Assembly (NCBI RefSeq): GCF_963678635.1
Contig: NC_087066.1
Coordinates: 7,097,954-7,161,953, forward strand
Length of the DNA stretch: 64,000 nucleotides
Direction of reading: 5' to 3'
DNA from: Symsagittifera roscoffensis
Taxonomy: Eukaryota > Xenacoelomorpha > Acoela > Convolutidae
Below the pieces are notes generated by a model that was given only the letters and a program-made list of their open reading frames with translations, searched no databases and was not told the origin of the DNA. This document shows, piece after piece, positions 17,541 to 29,570 of the stretch (the stretch's first letter is position 1; each line of letters starts with the position of its first letter). The translations under genes were made by a program, and so were the position numbers.

Positions 17541-19680
17541 ATAAAATTGGATGTGAATACACCGTGAAACTATCTGTTCGCGAAACATTGAAAGATAAAC
17601 ACCCAGCGTTTCATAAATTCTCCAAATCAGCAGTCTTAGTACTGAAGCAAGGCTTGTCATACACAGCTTTCCATCCTATTATCTTTGTTAGTTTAAACTC
17701 TGATTGCCTTCGCCAGTGTGCCCTGAACACATGTCGAGAACCAGGACCTTCTGGTGCCGATGCTTTGCTTTGGGAACCTTTATGCACGGCATTTGGTGAA
17801 AATTCTGTTTCTTTGTGTGAAGCATTGGCCATGACATCTCCTCAACTAGCTACTGCGATAACATATCCTCGGGGATTGCAAGCATTAACCTCTTCTCGTC
17901 TAAGTGTTTTGGACATAATCCAGGTGTCAGACAAATTGGCATCGGAGAAGATGCACGCAGAATAATTCCCAAGAGCATACTTCGTACCATCTCGTCTGAT
18001 CTGCTCAGTGCAGCTGGTACGTCCCAACTGTGTGCTGGCCAAGGGGCGTCTTGTGAGGCAGCTAATTCAGCTCTCACGTCAAAGAAAGCTGCTGGTTGAT
18101 GCTAGCAGTTCATTTAATGAGCTCAACAGACAGTTTGATTTGGTGAACTTGTATGTTGAATGTCCAGCTAAGGCTTCGTTTCTCAACAATCTTTACAGTA
18201 TGACTACAAACATATAAATAGTCGGAGAAGTGCTTTTGTCGCGAGGAGGTACTACACAGGGCGGGCCTGAAGGTATGACAAAGCATGGTATAACTCTGTT
18301 ACCTCTCATTAAACAACTCCGTCACCTTGATAAGCAACTTGGTTATTGCAATGACTCAGCTGCAGGTGGAAAACTTGAACAATTGAAGTCATGGTGGGAA
18401 GCGTTGAAAGAATTCAAACCGAATTATGGATACTTCCGTATGCTTCCGAGACTAAGCTTATTGTTAAACGTGAATTCGTGGACTTTCGTTATTGTTAAAC
18501 GTGAATTCGTGGAAAAACCAGACAGATGAATAAGTGAACTTGAAAGTTCATCTGACATAGGTGAAACGCAGCCACACTGTGCTTTTGCAGCTTTTCCGCA
18601 TAGTTTCATTGGGAAAGGGAAATATATAACGAGAATGATCGACTGTAGCCAAAATGAAGTTAAAGGTAGTCTCATCAAACTCGAAAGCAAAATTCGAACG
18701 AAACTTTTGCCAAAGCTGACTGGTAGAGTATCACCAAGAGACATTGAAAGATCTGTGCTAGAGCTTCCAGTAAGACTGGGTGGTTCATCAAACCAGAAAC
18801 AAACGCCGCTCAGAAATTAAAAGAGTCCGAGAGAATCTGTAAACCTCTTGTTGGAAAACTTTTGTCAGGCGATACCGATTTACACGGAATTGCAAGTAGG
18901 CAGAAACGAGCATCTTCTGAAATATAGAAGAAGATCGAACAGCGGGCGGAAAGAAAGAAAGCTGTTGTGTTGCAATCGCTTGTCAGTACTCCATACTCCA
19001 GATCATTTGAACTGGCTACCGAAAGAGTCGCGTCAAACTGGCTCACAACGTTGCCGTTAGAAAAACATGGTTTTTGCCTGAGAAAAGCAGCTTTTTCGGG
19101 ATGTACTGTGCTTGCGTTAAACGTGGCTGCTGAAAGATGTTCCTTCTGTCTGTATTTATAAAAAAACGTTCTCAGTTGAATCGTGCTTGTCTTGTCCTAC
19201 TGGAGGTTTCCCAGCTACTCGGCATAATGAAGTGAGAGACATAAAAGCGAGCAATAATCAGGCGAGTTTTTAGCTTTGAGAACATAAATAAAGGGCGATG
19301 GAGGGCAGCTTGATATTTCAATCAAGGGAATCTGGGGAAGCAGATTTGAGAAGGCATTCTTCGATGTAATAGTGTGCAACCCTTGCGCCAAATCATCCTT
19401 CTGGTACTCTACCAATATGTACAGGAAGCACGAAGTGGAAGAAAGATAAATTATGAGCCGCGTGTAACATACTTCATTCACACCTCTTGTTATTTCGTGC
19501 ATGGGTGCATGGGAGGCATGGGCAAACTTGCTACCACGTTTTACAAAAGGCTTAATTCGATGATCAGAGAAAAAATAACAAAAAACCTCGTATTGTCAAG
19601 TGCATTGGTGGATTCGATGTCAACTTGGATTGCGCTTCTCAGTTTTTTGATCATGTGTATCCCTGGATCCCGTTCATAAT
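17540..19680 (+). pseudogene. Frameshifted reverse transcriptase gene with C-terminal nuclease-like region
   Basis: A coding signal, less AT-rich than the flanks, runs through several frames. In order: an N-terminal part 17564-17920; a shift near 17920 into GVRQIGIGEDARRII; RT motif A as LLVDASSSFNELN (about 18085); motif B GTTQGGPEGM (about 18250); motif C GYCNDSAAGG (about 18345), where the usual YADD reads YCND; KLTGRVSPRDIERSVLELPV (about 18710); SCLSCPTGGFPATRHNEVRD (about 19180); and QLDISIKGIW with FFDVIVCNP (about 19310-19370), compatible with a PD-(D/E)xK-type nuclease. It ends in a CIPGSRS motif near 19676. I recall this RT family from cnidarian and other invertebrate genomes. At least four frameshifts and several stops make it dead. 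Confidence 0.75.
18463..18513 (+). repeat. 27-base tandem duplication inside the RT pseudogene
   Basis: TTGTTAAACGTGAATTCGTGGA occurs twice with a 27-base offset. It contributes to loss of frame of the pseudogene. Confidence 0.8.
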
Positions 19681-20179
19681 ATTGGAGACCGACGCAAGAT
19701 TGTTTTCAGCAAAAATTTCTTGAAGTGCGCTCGATGGACATCAATTAAAGTGCATAAATGTTTCTTTTACGATATCTTTTAGCTGCTGTAATTTGTTCAA
19801 ATGTGACGTCACCACTACAAAATATGGATATGAAGATAACTTCAATGCACCTGAAGTACCACCCACCTTGTAATTTGATGTTTACGATGTGAATGGAGTT
19901 GATGTTTATGAACCAGGAAGCGAATGTTATTAGTTCAATCCTACTGATTTTGATAACTCAGCTGATGGAGGCAATAATTAAATTTTGTGTAGTCCATAGT
20001 TCTACTGTGAAGTGAAACAAGCTCTTTAACCCTTGTTATTTCATATAAGACTCAACTTCTAAAGCTTAAAATTTGTTAAAATCAGCCTTAAGTTCATAAT
20101 TTGCGAACATTTTGGTTTCAAAAGATATTCGAGACAAAATATAGGACATTCGAAATACTCAGAGTTGGCCACGATACAA

Positions 20180-20650
20180 GCTACTAAGTTCATTTGACTG
20201 TCAAAAAGAGCGATTCAAAATATGTGCTCGGAAAGGTTTTTTATCCAGACAAATATCGATTTTTCAACTAGCATAATTTGAAATTTTTTTTTACTAGTGA
20301 AAAGGTATTGTTGAACCGAGCTCAAATTTTAATAAAAATATTTCACCTGTGATTATTTAATGTTAAACTGGGTTTTAAATAGTGATAAAATGGCCATTTA
20401 AAGCGAAAGTTTTTTCGCGTTATTAATGCTTGGCGAAAATTTAATCCAGCTTAGAAATTTTTCTAACCTGAATGATGCAATCAAGTTTTCATAATTGCTA
20501 CGTTACCAGGAGCAAAATCCGTCATTTTGTTATTAAAGAAAAAAAATTTTGAAAAATTTCTTCAGTTTTTAGAAATTGAATTGCTTCATAGACCTTAAAA
20601 GGCAGTCGGAACATTCAGGGTTTTGTACAAGCAGTTTTGTTACAATCTAG
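20180..20650 (-). repeat. Foldback-repeat arm (minus orientation)
   Basis: The arm carries the family's marks in order: TGCTCGG with a following TTTTTTATCCAGACAAATA, TTTTTCAACTAGC, GAGCTCAAATTTT, CACCTGTGATTA, a degenerate CGCG block, and the terminal core CATAGACCTTAAAAGGCAGTC with GGAACATTCAGGG (about 20588-20630). It is one of many diverged copies in the window. Confidence 0.6.
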
Positions 20651-21629
20651 AGACCAATAAGAAAAACAGAAAATATAAGCTCTTTAATTATCCAATCCAA
20701 TTTTGGCAAAATATCGAGAAAAAAAAATTGCACAAAAGCCAAAAAGTCTGATCGATGTTTTGAGAACAAGCAAAATTTCGAAGCGCAAGACTAAATTATA
20801 TGTTAAAATTAACAACAGTCGGCTGCTGTGCAAGTAGGACAAATTTTTTCCAATTTGTTAATTTTGGAAGAATAAACATTCTTTAAAAATTCTTTTACAA
20901 ATCTTTTTTAATAGTTTTTTCTATTTGATTCAAGTTTTGTTGCTATTTGTTTTGTTTTGTTCTGGGCGGATGAGGACAAAATTTATTGTACGAGAGTTGT
21001 GGGCGTCTTCTCTAAACAATTACTAAAATCCAAAAAAAACGAAGGACAACCTATGATATAACGATTCAAACCCTTTGATGGTCTTGTCGGGTAACTTCAG
21101 TATATACAGATCATCTCATCATAGTAATTTGATGAAGTAGGCTTTTATTGCGAGCCTAAAAAAAATCAGACCGACATAATAATGTAAAAATATTAATCAT
21201 TCCATTTTAGAATGATTTTTCATGTAATTTTGTTTTTTTCAGACAATCTTGAAACCCAAAACTGGTCTGAAAAATTGGTTTTCAAAACAGTTTCAAAAGT
21301 CATTTATTCATTTTGAAATAAAATTGTCGGCCTGACTTTTCTGCAACAAATTAAACTAACTTGCAAGAAGGTTAATAGGGTGAAAAAACAAAAAAATCTA
21401 CATGTATTGATATTTTGCCCGGCGTAGAGCTGTTTTGATAAAATTAATTAAACCCTCAAAACAGACTATGAAAACAAGAAAACAGACGTTGATATTTTTT
21501 GTATTGTTAATAGGAATAACAAAACAAAAGCAAGTCCCTGCGTAGTGCTGTTTTGATAGAATTAATCAACATGTACTAAATTATCTCATCATTGTCGAGA
21601 CGGCTGTGGCAAAAAGTTTTTGCAAATAA

Positions 21630-22115
21630 CAGTGTTTTTGTTTCGACTATTTTCGAAAAAAGAATGATGGAAAATTTGTGCTCGGCGTTGTTTTTTTTCT
21701 ATTTATCTTTTTAACTAACAATTTTTGACAAAATAAATTGAACTTAAATTTTTTCCTGAGCTCAAATTTCAGAACATATTTCAACTGTGATTTTTTTTGT
21801 CAAGGTATAGGGGTTTAAAGATTAACAATTTGGGGTAATTAACGCGCGATATAGTTCATGCTAAAAACTCGTGAGAGGAAATTTAACCCATTTTATTAAT
21901 TGTTCCGAATTGAAGTGAGGCATGCTATTTGATCTGAGTAACACTTTGCTATTTGCGAAATATATCACTTTGTAATTTACGTAGCGTGTACGGGATGATT
22001 ATCAAAAAAACCTCAAAAATTGTTTGAAATTTTTTTTTTATCTCAAATTTCCATTTTTAAAGCAAACAGTTCTTGATAGACTTTAAAACGCTGTTTTGTT
22101 GAGATGTTCCAACTT
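21630..22115 (-). repeat. Foldback-repeat arm (minus orientation)
   Basis: It has TGTGCTCGGCG, TTTTTAACTAACAATTTTTGACA, GAGCTCAAATTTC, CAACTGTGATT, the block TAATTAACGCGCGATATAG (21837-21855), and a mutated core (AGACTTTAAAACGC, then GATGTTCCAAC). It is more decayed than the copies beyond 57 kb. Confidence 0.55.
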
Positions 22116-22275
22116 TTGAAGTAAATAAACCGATACGATTTTGCTAAATTCAGTTTTCGTTCTCATGTGTAAGCTTGACAAAGTAAAAAAAAATTTACGG
22201 TAAAATTTAACTATTTAATCTTGAGATATGCACAACAGGAGAGGAGGTAACATGTTTTATATTAACATTCAAGAG

Positions 22276-22596
22276 CAGGGGCGGATTTGGGGGGCGGGGG
22301 TTGGGAAGGGACATTCTTTGATATTTCGAAGGGTGTCTTTTTTGGAAGTATTTCAGCACTCTCCTCACTTTTTTCAGAATTTTGATTACTTTTGGCTCTT
22401 TTTTTCAAAAAGCGTACTTGACAACAGTATATTCTAGTTTTGGAGGGAGAATGCCCGTCCAAAACGAAAAAAAAAATTTGGTCAAAATTAACAATTTTAG
22501 ATTTATTTTACCAAAACTTTAATAATTTAATAACCAAGAGTATATTAAAACACCATCCCCCCGAGCGTAACTTAAAAAAAACTAGATCCGCCCCTG
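22276..22596. mobile_element. hAT-like MITE, copy with GGGGCGGAT termini
   Basis: Left end CAGGGGCGGATTTGGGGGG and right end CTAGATCCGCCCCTG are inverted repeats. The same termini, with a perfect 8-base duplication, bound the element at 51842-52218. Here the flanking 8 bases no longer match. The interior has only chance ORFs. Confidence 0.6.
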
Positions 22597-22599
22597 ATT

Positions 22600-23839
22600 A
22601 AAACATCGAAGCTATTTAAACACAATAATTCACATCGTCTCTGATTAAATATCTTTTTTTTGAGCAAAAATATTGCACTATTCAAGGTACATTTAACAGC
22701 TGTTGGTTTTGAACAAGTAATTACGAAATGCAAATCGAATATCACGAATTGAGATATCAAAATATTCGCAGCTGGAATAGCAAAAGTTTTATAAATAAGC
22801 ACAGCGTATCCTGGAACTATATTCATGGTAATATCAATATACAGGTACTGTATACTACAATGTGGTTAGATAATTAGAGCTAGAAGCTTCCATTGCAGAA
22901 GCTTTCCCTCTAACCCTCCCTTTTTGTTATTTTAAAAATAATTGAAAACTATATTACTTCCTTTTGTGGAAAAAAAAACTGTTTTGGAAACTATTTTGCC
23001 ACGTCCTACAGTAATTTTTACTTTTTGTGGTATTTTTAGAAATGTTCAGTCAATTTTTTTTTTACAATGATATTTGAGAATTTTTTCAGGAATTAGCATA
23101 TTCTTTTCATACCTCCAAGCTCCTTAGTGATCTTTTTCTTCTTCTCATTAGCGGAAGTTATCGTTTTGACAATAATTTTGCTCCATCTCGATAAACTAGA
23201 TGGAAAATTGTTTTCATTGGACCACGTGAGCCGGAAGCAGAGCCTATGGAAAAATAGCTCACTTCAAGCAAACAGCAGACGACAAATAAAAAGACCTTGT
23301 TTGTCTGTTGTTGATTTTTGCCCAAAGCTTCAAGGCGGAGAAAACCAATTAAGTAAACAAAATGTTTTTATGGAAATGCGGTAGTTTTTATTCGGTTTCG
23401 TCCGAGAGGAGGGGTAACGATTTTTATCTGGGAATACTTGCGACAAAAATGCTTCGATTGATTAAATTGTTAAAATTGATAAATGTTCTTGCTAGAACAC
23501 TGATTTGTTAAAGCAAAATGGAGATTAAAACCTAAACACATTGCAATTGAAAGTCCTGATATATCGAAAAAAAGTTCTGCATAATAATCAAGACCTTGTT
23601 GAAATTAAGCTTAAAACTAAAGTTAGAACTAAATTTAGCAACATTGAGTGACAAAAATTAAAATTATTCATTGTTCCATTTTTTGAGCTTATAGCACTCT
23701 TAATTTGGAATCGTTTTTAAAAAAAAATACTCTTAATGATGATTTGCAGCACAATGGCAGTTGATTCTACCATGTTTAAGGGTGAGGATATCATTGCTGA
23801 TACTAGCAGCATCAATAGGTCGATTGAATTCTTAGCCTA
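22600..23839. other. Non-coding stretch 3' of the GPCR gene
   Basis: AT-rich DNA with no domain. On the minus strand an AATAAA at 23387-23392 could be a poly(A) signal for the GPCR gene that ends at 23840, leaving a 3'UTR of about 450 bases; this is only a position argument. Confidence 0.35.
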
Positions 23840-24049
23840 CTAAACAACTGACTGATGACTCCCAGGTAAGTCCGGGTCACTGCCTACGTCTCGTACGATT
23901 GAGTGTAGTGAAACCGAGGGTCCCAATGCCAGATGCTGATTGGATGTCGAGAAGGTAGACTGTAAATGCAGTCGGCTGTTCAGATTGTCGACCGAGACGT
24001 GGGAGACGATCTCGGGTCCACCGCAGCTTCGCTCCGAGTCAGATTTAAC
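23840..24049 (-). CDS. Class A GPCR, last coding exon (cytoplasmic C-tail)
   Basis: The minus strand reads an acceptor (GCATTTGCTTAG) followed from 24049 by 69 open codons and a TAG at 23842-23840. The product is hydrophilic and Ser-rich with many possible phosphorylation sites (for example SDSERSC, STFSTSN, PSVSLHS), as in GPCR tails. The block is much richer in G and C than its surroundings. It starts in phase 0, matching the phase-0 donor of the TM6-TM7 exon. The start and stop are supported by frame, phase and composition; transcription evidence is absent. Confidence 0.7.
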   Translation of the reverse strand, partial: VKSDSERSCGGPEIVSHVSVDNLNSRLHLQSTFSTSNQHLALGPSVSLHSIVRDVGSDPDLPGSHQSVV

Positions 24050-24383
24050 CTAAGCAAATGCTCCATTTTTACTTATATGTACAACTCAGAAAGAGAAATC
24101 AAAAATTGAGACAGAATTCTTCAGGCCGCAAAAAAATTTTAATTAAGCAAAAAAATCAGCCAAAAAATTTGAGCCAAAAATGTCACTTTGGACCTTTTTT
24201 AAAATTGTTTTGACCTTTGGACCTTTTTTTAAAGAATTTCCTCAAACCAACTTTTCGGCACACGTCAAATTTTTACTTATTGGCGCCGTTAAAAAAATAT
24301 TGAGGTTAACTACTGACCGTTGTTTTAATAAAAGGGCGGAATAAAAAAAGACAATGATTTGCTCAAGTAATGGCTAAACTTAC

Positions 24384-24758
24384 CCATTTTTTGGACCTGT
24401 GCTTCAGCAGAATAAATATGATTGGGTTGACGACAGCATTGAGATTTAGCAGGAAGAAGGCCACACTTGCAAAGTAGGGCAGGAATGGTCTGAAATGTAT
24501 GGACTTGAGCAGTCCCTGTCCATTGAAGAATATGTCACTGATGGTGGACATGAGCTGGTAGTTGTAGAATGGAGTGTAGCACACGAACACTGTTATGGCC
24601 AGAGTGATCGCGTATCTCTGGAGGAACTTGTCCTTGGACAGGAAAGAGGTGCATTTCTGGGTTGCAGATCCAGGGCAGTTGCGATTGTTCGAGATGGAGA
24701 AGATGCCGCTCGGCGCTCGTGAAGCGGCTCTGTGGCCATTGGGTTGCAGCAACGGTTG
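24384..24758 (-). CDS. Class A GPCR exon with TM6 and TM7
   Basis: The exon runs from an acceptor (ATTTTTCAG) to a donor (TGG|GTAAGT), 125 codons in phase 0 at both ends. The end of intracellular loop 3 is followed by a basic KDKFLQRYAI entry into TM6 (ITLAITVFVCYTPFYNYQL, with CYTPF in place of the usual CWxP), an extracellular loop, and TM7 (PYFASVAFFLLNLNAVVNPI) carrying NPIIF, a variant of NPxxY. Then comes the LLKHRSKKW helix-8 start. This identifies a rhodopsin-family receptor acting in the plasma membrane and coupling to G proteins. The ligand cannot be inferred; the layout would fit a peptide receptor. Confidence 0.85.
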
Positions 24759-25202
24759 CTGAAAAATTAGAAGTACAATCAGCCGAAGGTAGAACTGACA
24801 GAAAGCAAGACTTTGGAGTGGATATTTGATAGTCGGGTAGATTCACACCATACTCAATGTTATGATTTAAAATTTAAAATGACTAGAAGAAGTACAATGG
24901 TTTGAGCGAGGTTGAAAAAATAGATTTCCGAAGCTCTCTTAAAGACACTTTTGGCACCGCAGGCACATTTTAGAAATTGCTTATTTTTTGGCACTTTTGA
25001 ATGTTTTTTTTTGGGCACGCTTTAACCCAAATAATTTTTTTCGTAGTGGTCCTTTATCGTTTTTTTTTTTCGGAACATTTCTATATGGCATCTAAAAAAC
25101 TAAGTATTGCAATTAACTGATGAACTCAAAGTATTGACCAATAATCCAATTGACATATAAGAACTCAAGTTATTGAATATCTGAAATGAGTCATTAACTC
25201 AC

Positions 25203-25263
25203 CTGGGCGGAGCTTTCAGCGTCATCCGGTGCAGTTCGGAGGATCCGAGGTATCTGACTATTA

Positions 25264-25298
<35 letters not shown>

Positions 25299-25465
25299 TT
25301 TCTCGGGCGTGTGTTCGGACATGGCGCACGACTTGACGGAGACGGAGTCGCCCGAGGCACTCTGCTGTCTCAAGACGGGAGCGGACGCGTGGGCCTGGGA
25401 CATGGGGCTTGGTTCAGGCGCTGAACCGGAAACATCAGAGACTTTGTTCATTCGTCTGCCCCGTT
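25203..25465 (-). CDS. Class A GPCR exon encoding part of intracellular loop 3 (Asn repeat)
   Basis: Acceptor TTTTCTAG before 25465 and donor CAG|GTGAGT at 25203 frame a 263-base exon. Its phase (2 bases completing a codon) exactly fits the 1-base overhang of the upstream exon, and its end is phase 0 like the next exon's start. The product is hydrophilic and Ser/Pro-rich, with a run of Asn and Ile encoded by AAC repeats (25262-25305). It lies between TM5 and TM6, so it belongs to the third intracellular loop, which is very long here. Confidence 0.75.
25262..25305 (-). repeat. AAC-rich microsatellite within the GPCR coding sequence
   Basis: On the minus strand AAC and AAT/ATC triplets alternate for about 15 codons, giving Asn tracts split by Ile. 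Triplet slippage could change loop length without breaking the frame. Confidence 0.8.
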
Positions 25466-25719
25466 CTAGAAAACACATATGGGCTATTTTTACCCTTATG
25501 GGAATTCTTATGTAAAATTTTAAAAACAGTCAAACTGCTCATTTTGAAGCAAGATTTTGAGCTCAATCGTCTTAAAAAACCGCTCAAACCGCTCAAATCT
25601 TGCTTCAAATTCGATGAGATTGGGTAGCTAAGCGAATAGTAATCACTGCAAAAAATAGAAAGCAGGAACTCTTCACATTTTTTTTCTTTTTTTTTAGCCA
25701 TTTTTAGAGGCAAGAGAGA

Positions 25720-28010
25720 GATGAAACTTGAAACAAGGCGCTTCTTAAATTAACTAAAAATAGAAAAACAAATAGCGACATCAGAAGTTTCCACTCTCCT
25801 GGGGTTAAATTAGACTGAACAAAACTTCAATCTAATTAGCAAAAAAATGTTCCAGGTCACAGAAACTCCTTAAAATATCTTTTGGACATATGAGCCACAT
25901 CTGAAAAAAAAAAATGATGGAATATTCAGTCACCCTGAATCAATTAAAGTTTGTTTAAGGAAATTGGTATCAGACGGAAAAGAAGCGTATATGTCATAAT
26001 TTCCTTCCTTCTTTTTTTTCGAATAAAAAATACAAAATAAATTATCTGTTAACAGAATCTCACTTAAGAAGCTAACTTTCTCGAATCAGTTTTCTTCATC
26101 CTTTTTGGAGGCGACTTTGTCTCTTGAATTTATCTCTTTCGGTAAAAGATGATTCCGATTCTTGCAAAAGCTCAAACCAGCCGGCATACATCGAATACAA
26201 ACTGCGATTGCATTTGGTTGAAAAAGCGCCTAAAAAATGCTGAAAAAGTTTGGTTTTTTTGCCAAAAACTGCTGAAAAATTAGTATGAATTATGAACAAA
26301 AACAGGTGTTAGGTTTTAAAAGTAAATTCATTAAAAATTAGTTCAGTTAGTTCATTAAAAAATTTTCCCAACAGAGTAGAATTTTTTCTGTAGCTTCAGC
26401 TTTGAAATCAAATCAGGGCTAAAAGCTGTTTTCTTTGATACCTCACTCAAACACATAAGGGAGCAAAAGTCGCGGGAGGAAACAAATGGTCTCTTGTGCC
26501 TGAATAAATTGTTTGCTGCTAATCTGAAAAGCTCAAAAAGTTTTATTGAAAAAGCATAAAACCGATATTTCCTAATTGTTGCCTGTTCCTAGTTGTCCGA
26601 ACACGTCAAAATTATGAGCTGGTATACCGTTCAAACTTAATTTAGAATCTTCAATAATTTTTTTTTCAGTGTTTCGCCCGCACAATTATCTTCTATTTTT
26701 TTTCGCGCGTTTTTCTGTTTTTGTGTTTTTTCACCGAAAATCAATCTGTTCATGTGTTATTTCACCGAGTTTCAAAAAAAATTGAGTTTCAAAAAAAATT
26801 GAGTTTCAAAAAATCTCAGACCTTTGTTCTATGCCTATAATATGGGACCAAAAAAGACCCATATTTTTCTTCGCTGCAGCAAACTATAAGTCTTTTTCGT
26901 CGCAAAACCTATCAAAACGCGTTTTCAGAGTTTTTTTCAAAAAATGTATTTGGTAGTGAATTCATGATAATTCTTTGTTTTACTGTTTTTGAGGTATTAG
27001 TGTTTTAACAAGTTAAAATTGGTCATTTTGTCATCGGAAACTTTTGATTGGCACTATTGTATTTTAAAAAAATGAGAAAACTTGATAGACACCATCCATT
27101 ATAAAAATACGAGAAAAGATGATGAAAAAAGCTTTTTTTTTCTAAGTCATTACTAAGACTTCAGGATCAATTAGGAACTTATCGCGAGACTAAAGAAAGC
27201 TGAAAATTGAGCAATCAAACGGCTTCGAAAAGGAACTTTTGTGTATTTTAACTCTCTGTCGAGGAAACAGCTATAAATAAATAATTAATCCAATTTCAAT
27301 TTTAGCTTTTATCAGTTTTCAGTTAGTAAAACTAACTAATTGAATTTTTGAAGGTTAAAAAAATTACCTTGTCTCCTGATACATCAATTGCAAATGCTGT
27401 TACATCAATTGCAATGATACATCTTTTTACTTATTTCCCCACAACTTCTCAAAAGGGCAAAAGTTATAGTTTGATTGCGTTGATGAAGCTATGCTTTAGC
27501 GATATGTTCAATTTCACGCAATCAGATTAGAGCATTTTTTATTGTGTTTTTGAATTTTGGTTTTTGCAAATTTGGACGAAATAAAGGAAAAAATACACAA
27601 AAAAAACAAATACCAATTTTTGTGAAATTAAAAGAGAAAACTTCGAGAGCGAAGAAAAACGAAATATTGAAAAAAAATTCTGTCAATTGAAAAGGAGGTA
27701 ACAAGTTTTTAAAATAAACAACGGCTGCGTACCCAAAAAAAATTGATGCACAGAAGGCATTTTTTAAAAATTATTTACTGGTTTCATCAGTACTTTTTAG
27801 AATCTATCTTCATTGAAAACTATAGTTAAGTTTTTAAAACTAATTTGCATTCAACCATAACAGTTGAATCCATAAGTTCACAATAACATTGAGTTAACAT
27901 TCAACTAGACATTTACCAATAGTCGGTAAAGATTTTTTGAATTAGTGTCGGATGTTTTTTTTCATTCAATCAATGTTCAATGTTTTAATTAAGCATTGCA
28001 AAAAAACTAT
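25720..28010. other. Intronic DNA of the GPCR gene without recognisable element
   Basis: AT-rich DNA between two GPCR exons. Near 26769-26815 the unit GAGTTTCAAAAAAAATT occurs three times in tandem (about 21-23 bases). No gene or clear transposon is seen. Confidence 0.45.
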
Positions 28011-28019
28011 TCCATTTAA

Positions 28020-28400
28020 AAAGTTTTGTTATTTGAATTACAAACAAAAACACTTACTTTCGATTACTTTTTTTGAAATATGGCAGTTTGAAAATTGCTA
28101 GTTTGGCTAACTTGGGATGATTACCGCGCGATATATTGTGTTCTTAGAGCACGCGTAAGAATCAGATTAAATCGTTCAAAATCAATTGAAGCAAACACAG
28201 TCCTCTCATTAGAAAACTAGACGTTAAATTCATATCTATAGCGTTTAAGGGGATAAATGGAAGAAAAATTAAACAAATAATCAATTTTCTAACCCGTTAG
28301 CTTCAGAGGACTTCTGCAATGTGGTTCCAACATTCGAAGTTAATGACGGAATATTTGTGCGTGTTTTTTTTTCAATTGACTTTTTAACCTAACTTTTTTG
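28020..28400 (-). repeat. Decayed foldback-repeat arm
   Basis: GAAAATTGCTAGTTTGGC and TTACCGCGCGATATATTGTG (about 28120-28141), followed by CACGCGTAAG, match the central block of the repeat family in minus orientation. The ends are poorly preserved. Confidence 0.45.
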
Positions 28401-28566
28401 AACTTGTTATACCTCATCTTGATTTAAAAGTTAAAAAAAACGTGGTCATTTTTCTGAAAGTTTTGGGGGTGTGGATAGAGGCAAATACGCTAAAACGGTA
28501 CAATTAAAAAGCAAGATATTTCGTGCTATCATATTGTATACGGCAAAATAAACAGCTTCAAATTGA

Positions 28567-28641
28567 ATTGATGCAAGCAATTTGCACTCACTATTGTTCG
28601 GATTTTGATGCAAGCAATTTGCACTCACTATTGTTGGGATT
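28567..28641 (+). repeat. Tandem duplication of about 38 bases
   Basis: TGATGCAAGCAATTTGCACT with the following CACTATTGTTSGGATTTT occurs twice in succession, differing at one base (C or G). Confidence 0.85.
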
Positions 28642-28649
28642 TTAATTAT

Positions 28650-29570
28650 GCTCAGGTCAGTTTTTCTTTTTCATGACAAATTTTTTAACTAGCCATTTTC
28701 TGCGCGATTTTTTATACCAGCAAAAGTAATTGATGTCCTTAGCTCAAATTTTAAAAAAAATGCATGTTCATCTGGATTACGTTTTCGAAAAGTTTTGCTG
28801 GTTTGAATGTTGACAATTATGCCAAATTTGGAGAATTAACGCGCAAGATTTTTTGTGCTGATAACCCATAAGGGTTTATCTAATCTGCTCGTAAATTTTT
28901 TCCAGCTGAAAAATTATTTTAATATTTTTTTAGATGACATTCTCAAAATATGTTTCAAAGACATTGAAGGGCAGTCGTAACATTCAGAGTGGTGCCCTGA
29001 TAGGAGCAGTATGTTTTGTCTCTGCAATCTCCCCTCTTAAGGAAAAAAATTTTAAAACAACCTTTAATAGGACTGCTTGTATCAATGCGAAGTTTTGAAT
29101 GTTCCGACTGACTTTTAAGGTATATAGAAAAGTGTCAATTTTTTAAATTTGAAGCAAATTTTATTTTAAACAAATGAAAAAAAATCAAAAATGTTTGAGT
29201 TTTTTTAAAAATTTTCCTCTTACACGCTATACAAAATACAATTGAAGTGTTTTGCAAAAGTGATTTTTTTGCATACATTAAATAAGTAAATAGATTAAAC
29301 GACATGCCTCATTTCAATTTGGAACGATTGCTAATCTCCGCCTAATCAATAAAAGCACAGAATATATCGCTCGTAAATTCCCATTATTTTTTTAAACAAA
29401 CGAACACAGATAAGTTAAATTTTTACTTTTTAAATTTAAGCTCAATAACAACAATACTTTTCTAATAATAAAAAAATTCGTCGAAATTTGCTAGGTAAAA
29501 AGCTGAATTTGTCTGGAAAAAAAACACCCGCGCACAAATTTTCTGCCACTTTCTTTGAAATTCGGAACAA
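28650..29570. repeat. Large foldback element: two opposed arms around a core hairpin
   Basis: The left arm (28650-29010) is in minus orientation, the right arm (29080-29570) in plus orientation; the shared blocks are CTCAAATTTTAAA, the CGCG block with AAATTTGG, and GGCAGTC / GTTCCGACTG cores at about 28980 and 29100. The centre has ATAGGAGCAGTATG and GGACTGCTTGTATC. Together they form a long imperfect palindrome. A 111-codon open frame across the right arm (29488-29823) has no domain and is probably fortuitous. Confidence 0.6.

Noticed and set aside
22228-22462. Short ORFs on both strands
   Set aside because: They lie within a hAT-like MITE.
23855-23870. Plus-strand splice donor CCCAG|GTAAGT
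   Set aside because: It lies within the minus-strand C-tail exon, the plus frames around it are full of stops, and the minus frame fits the GPCR by phase.
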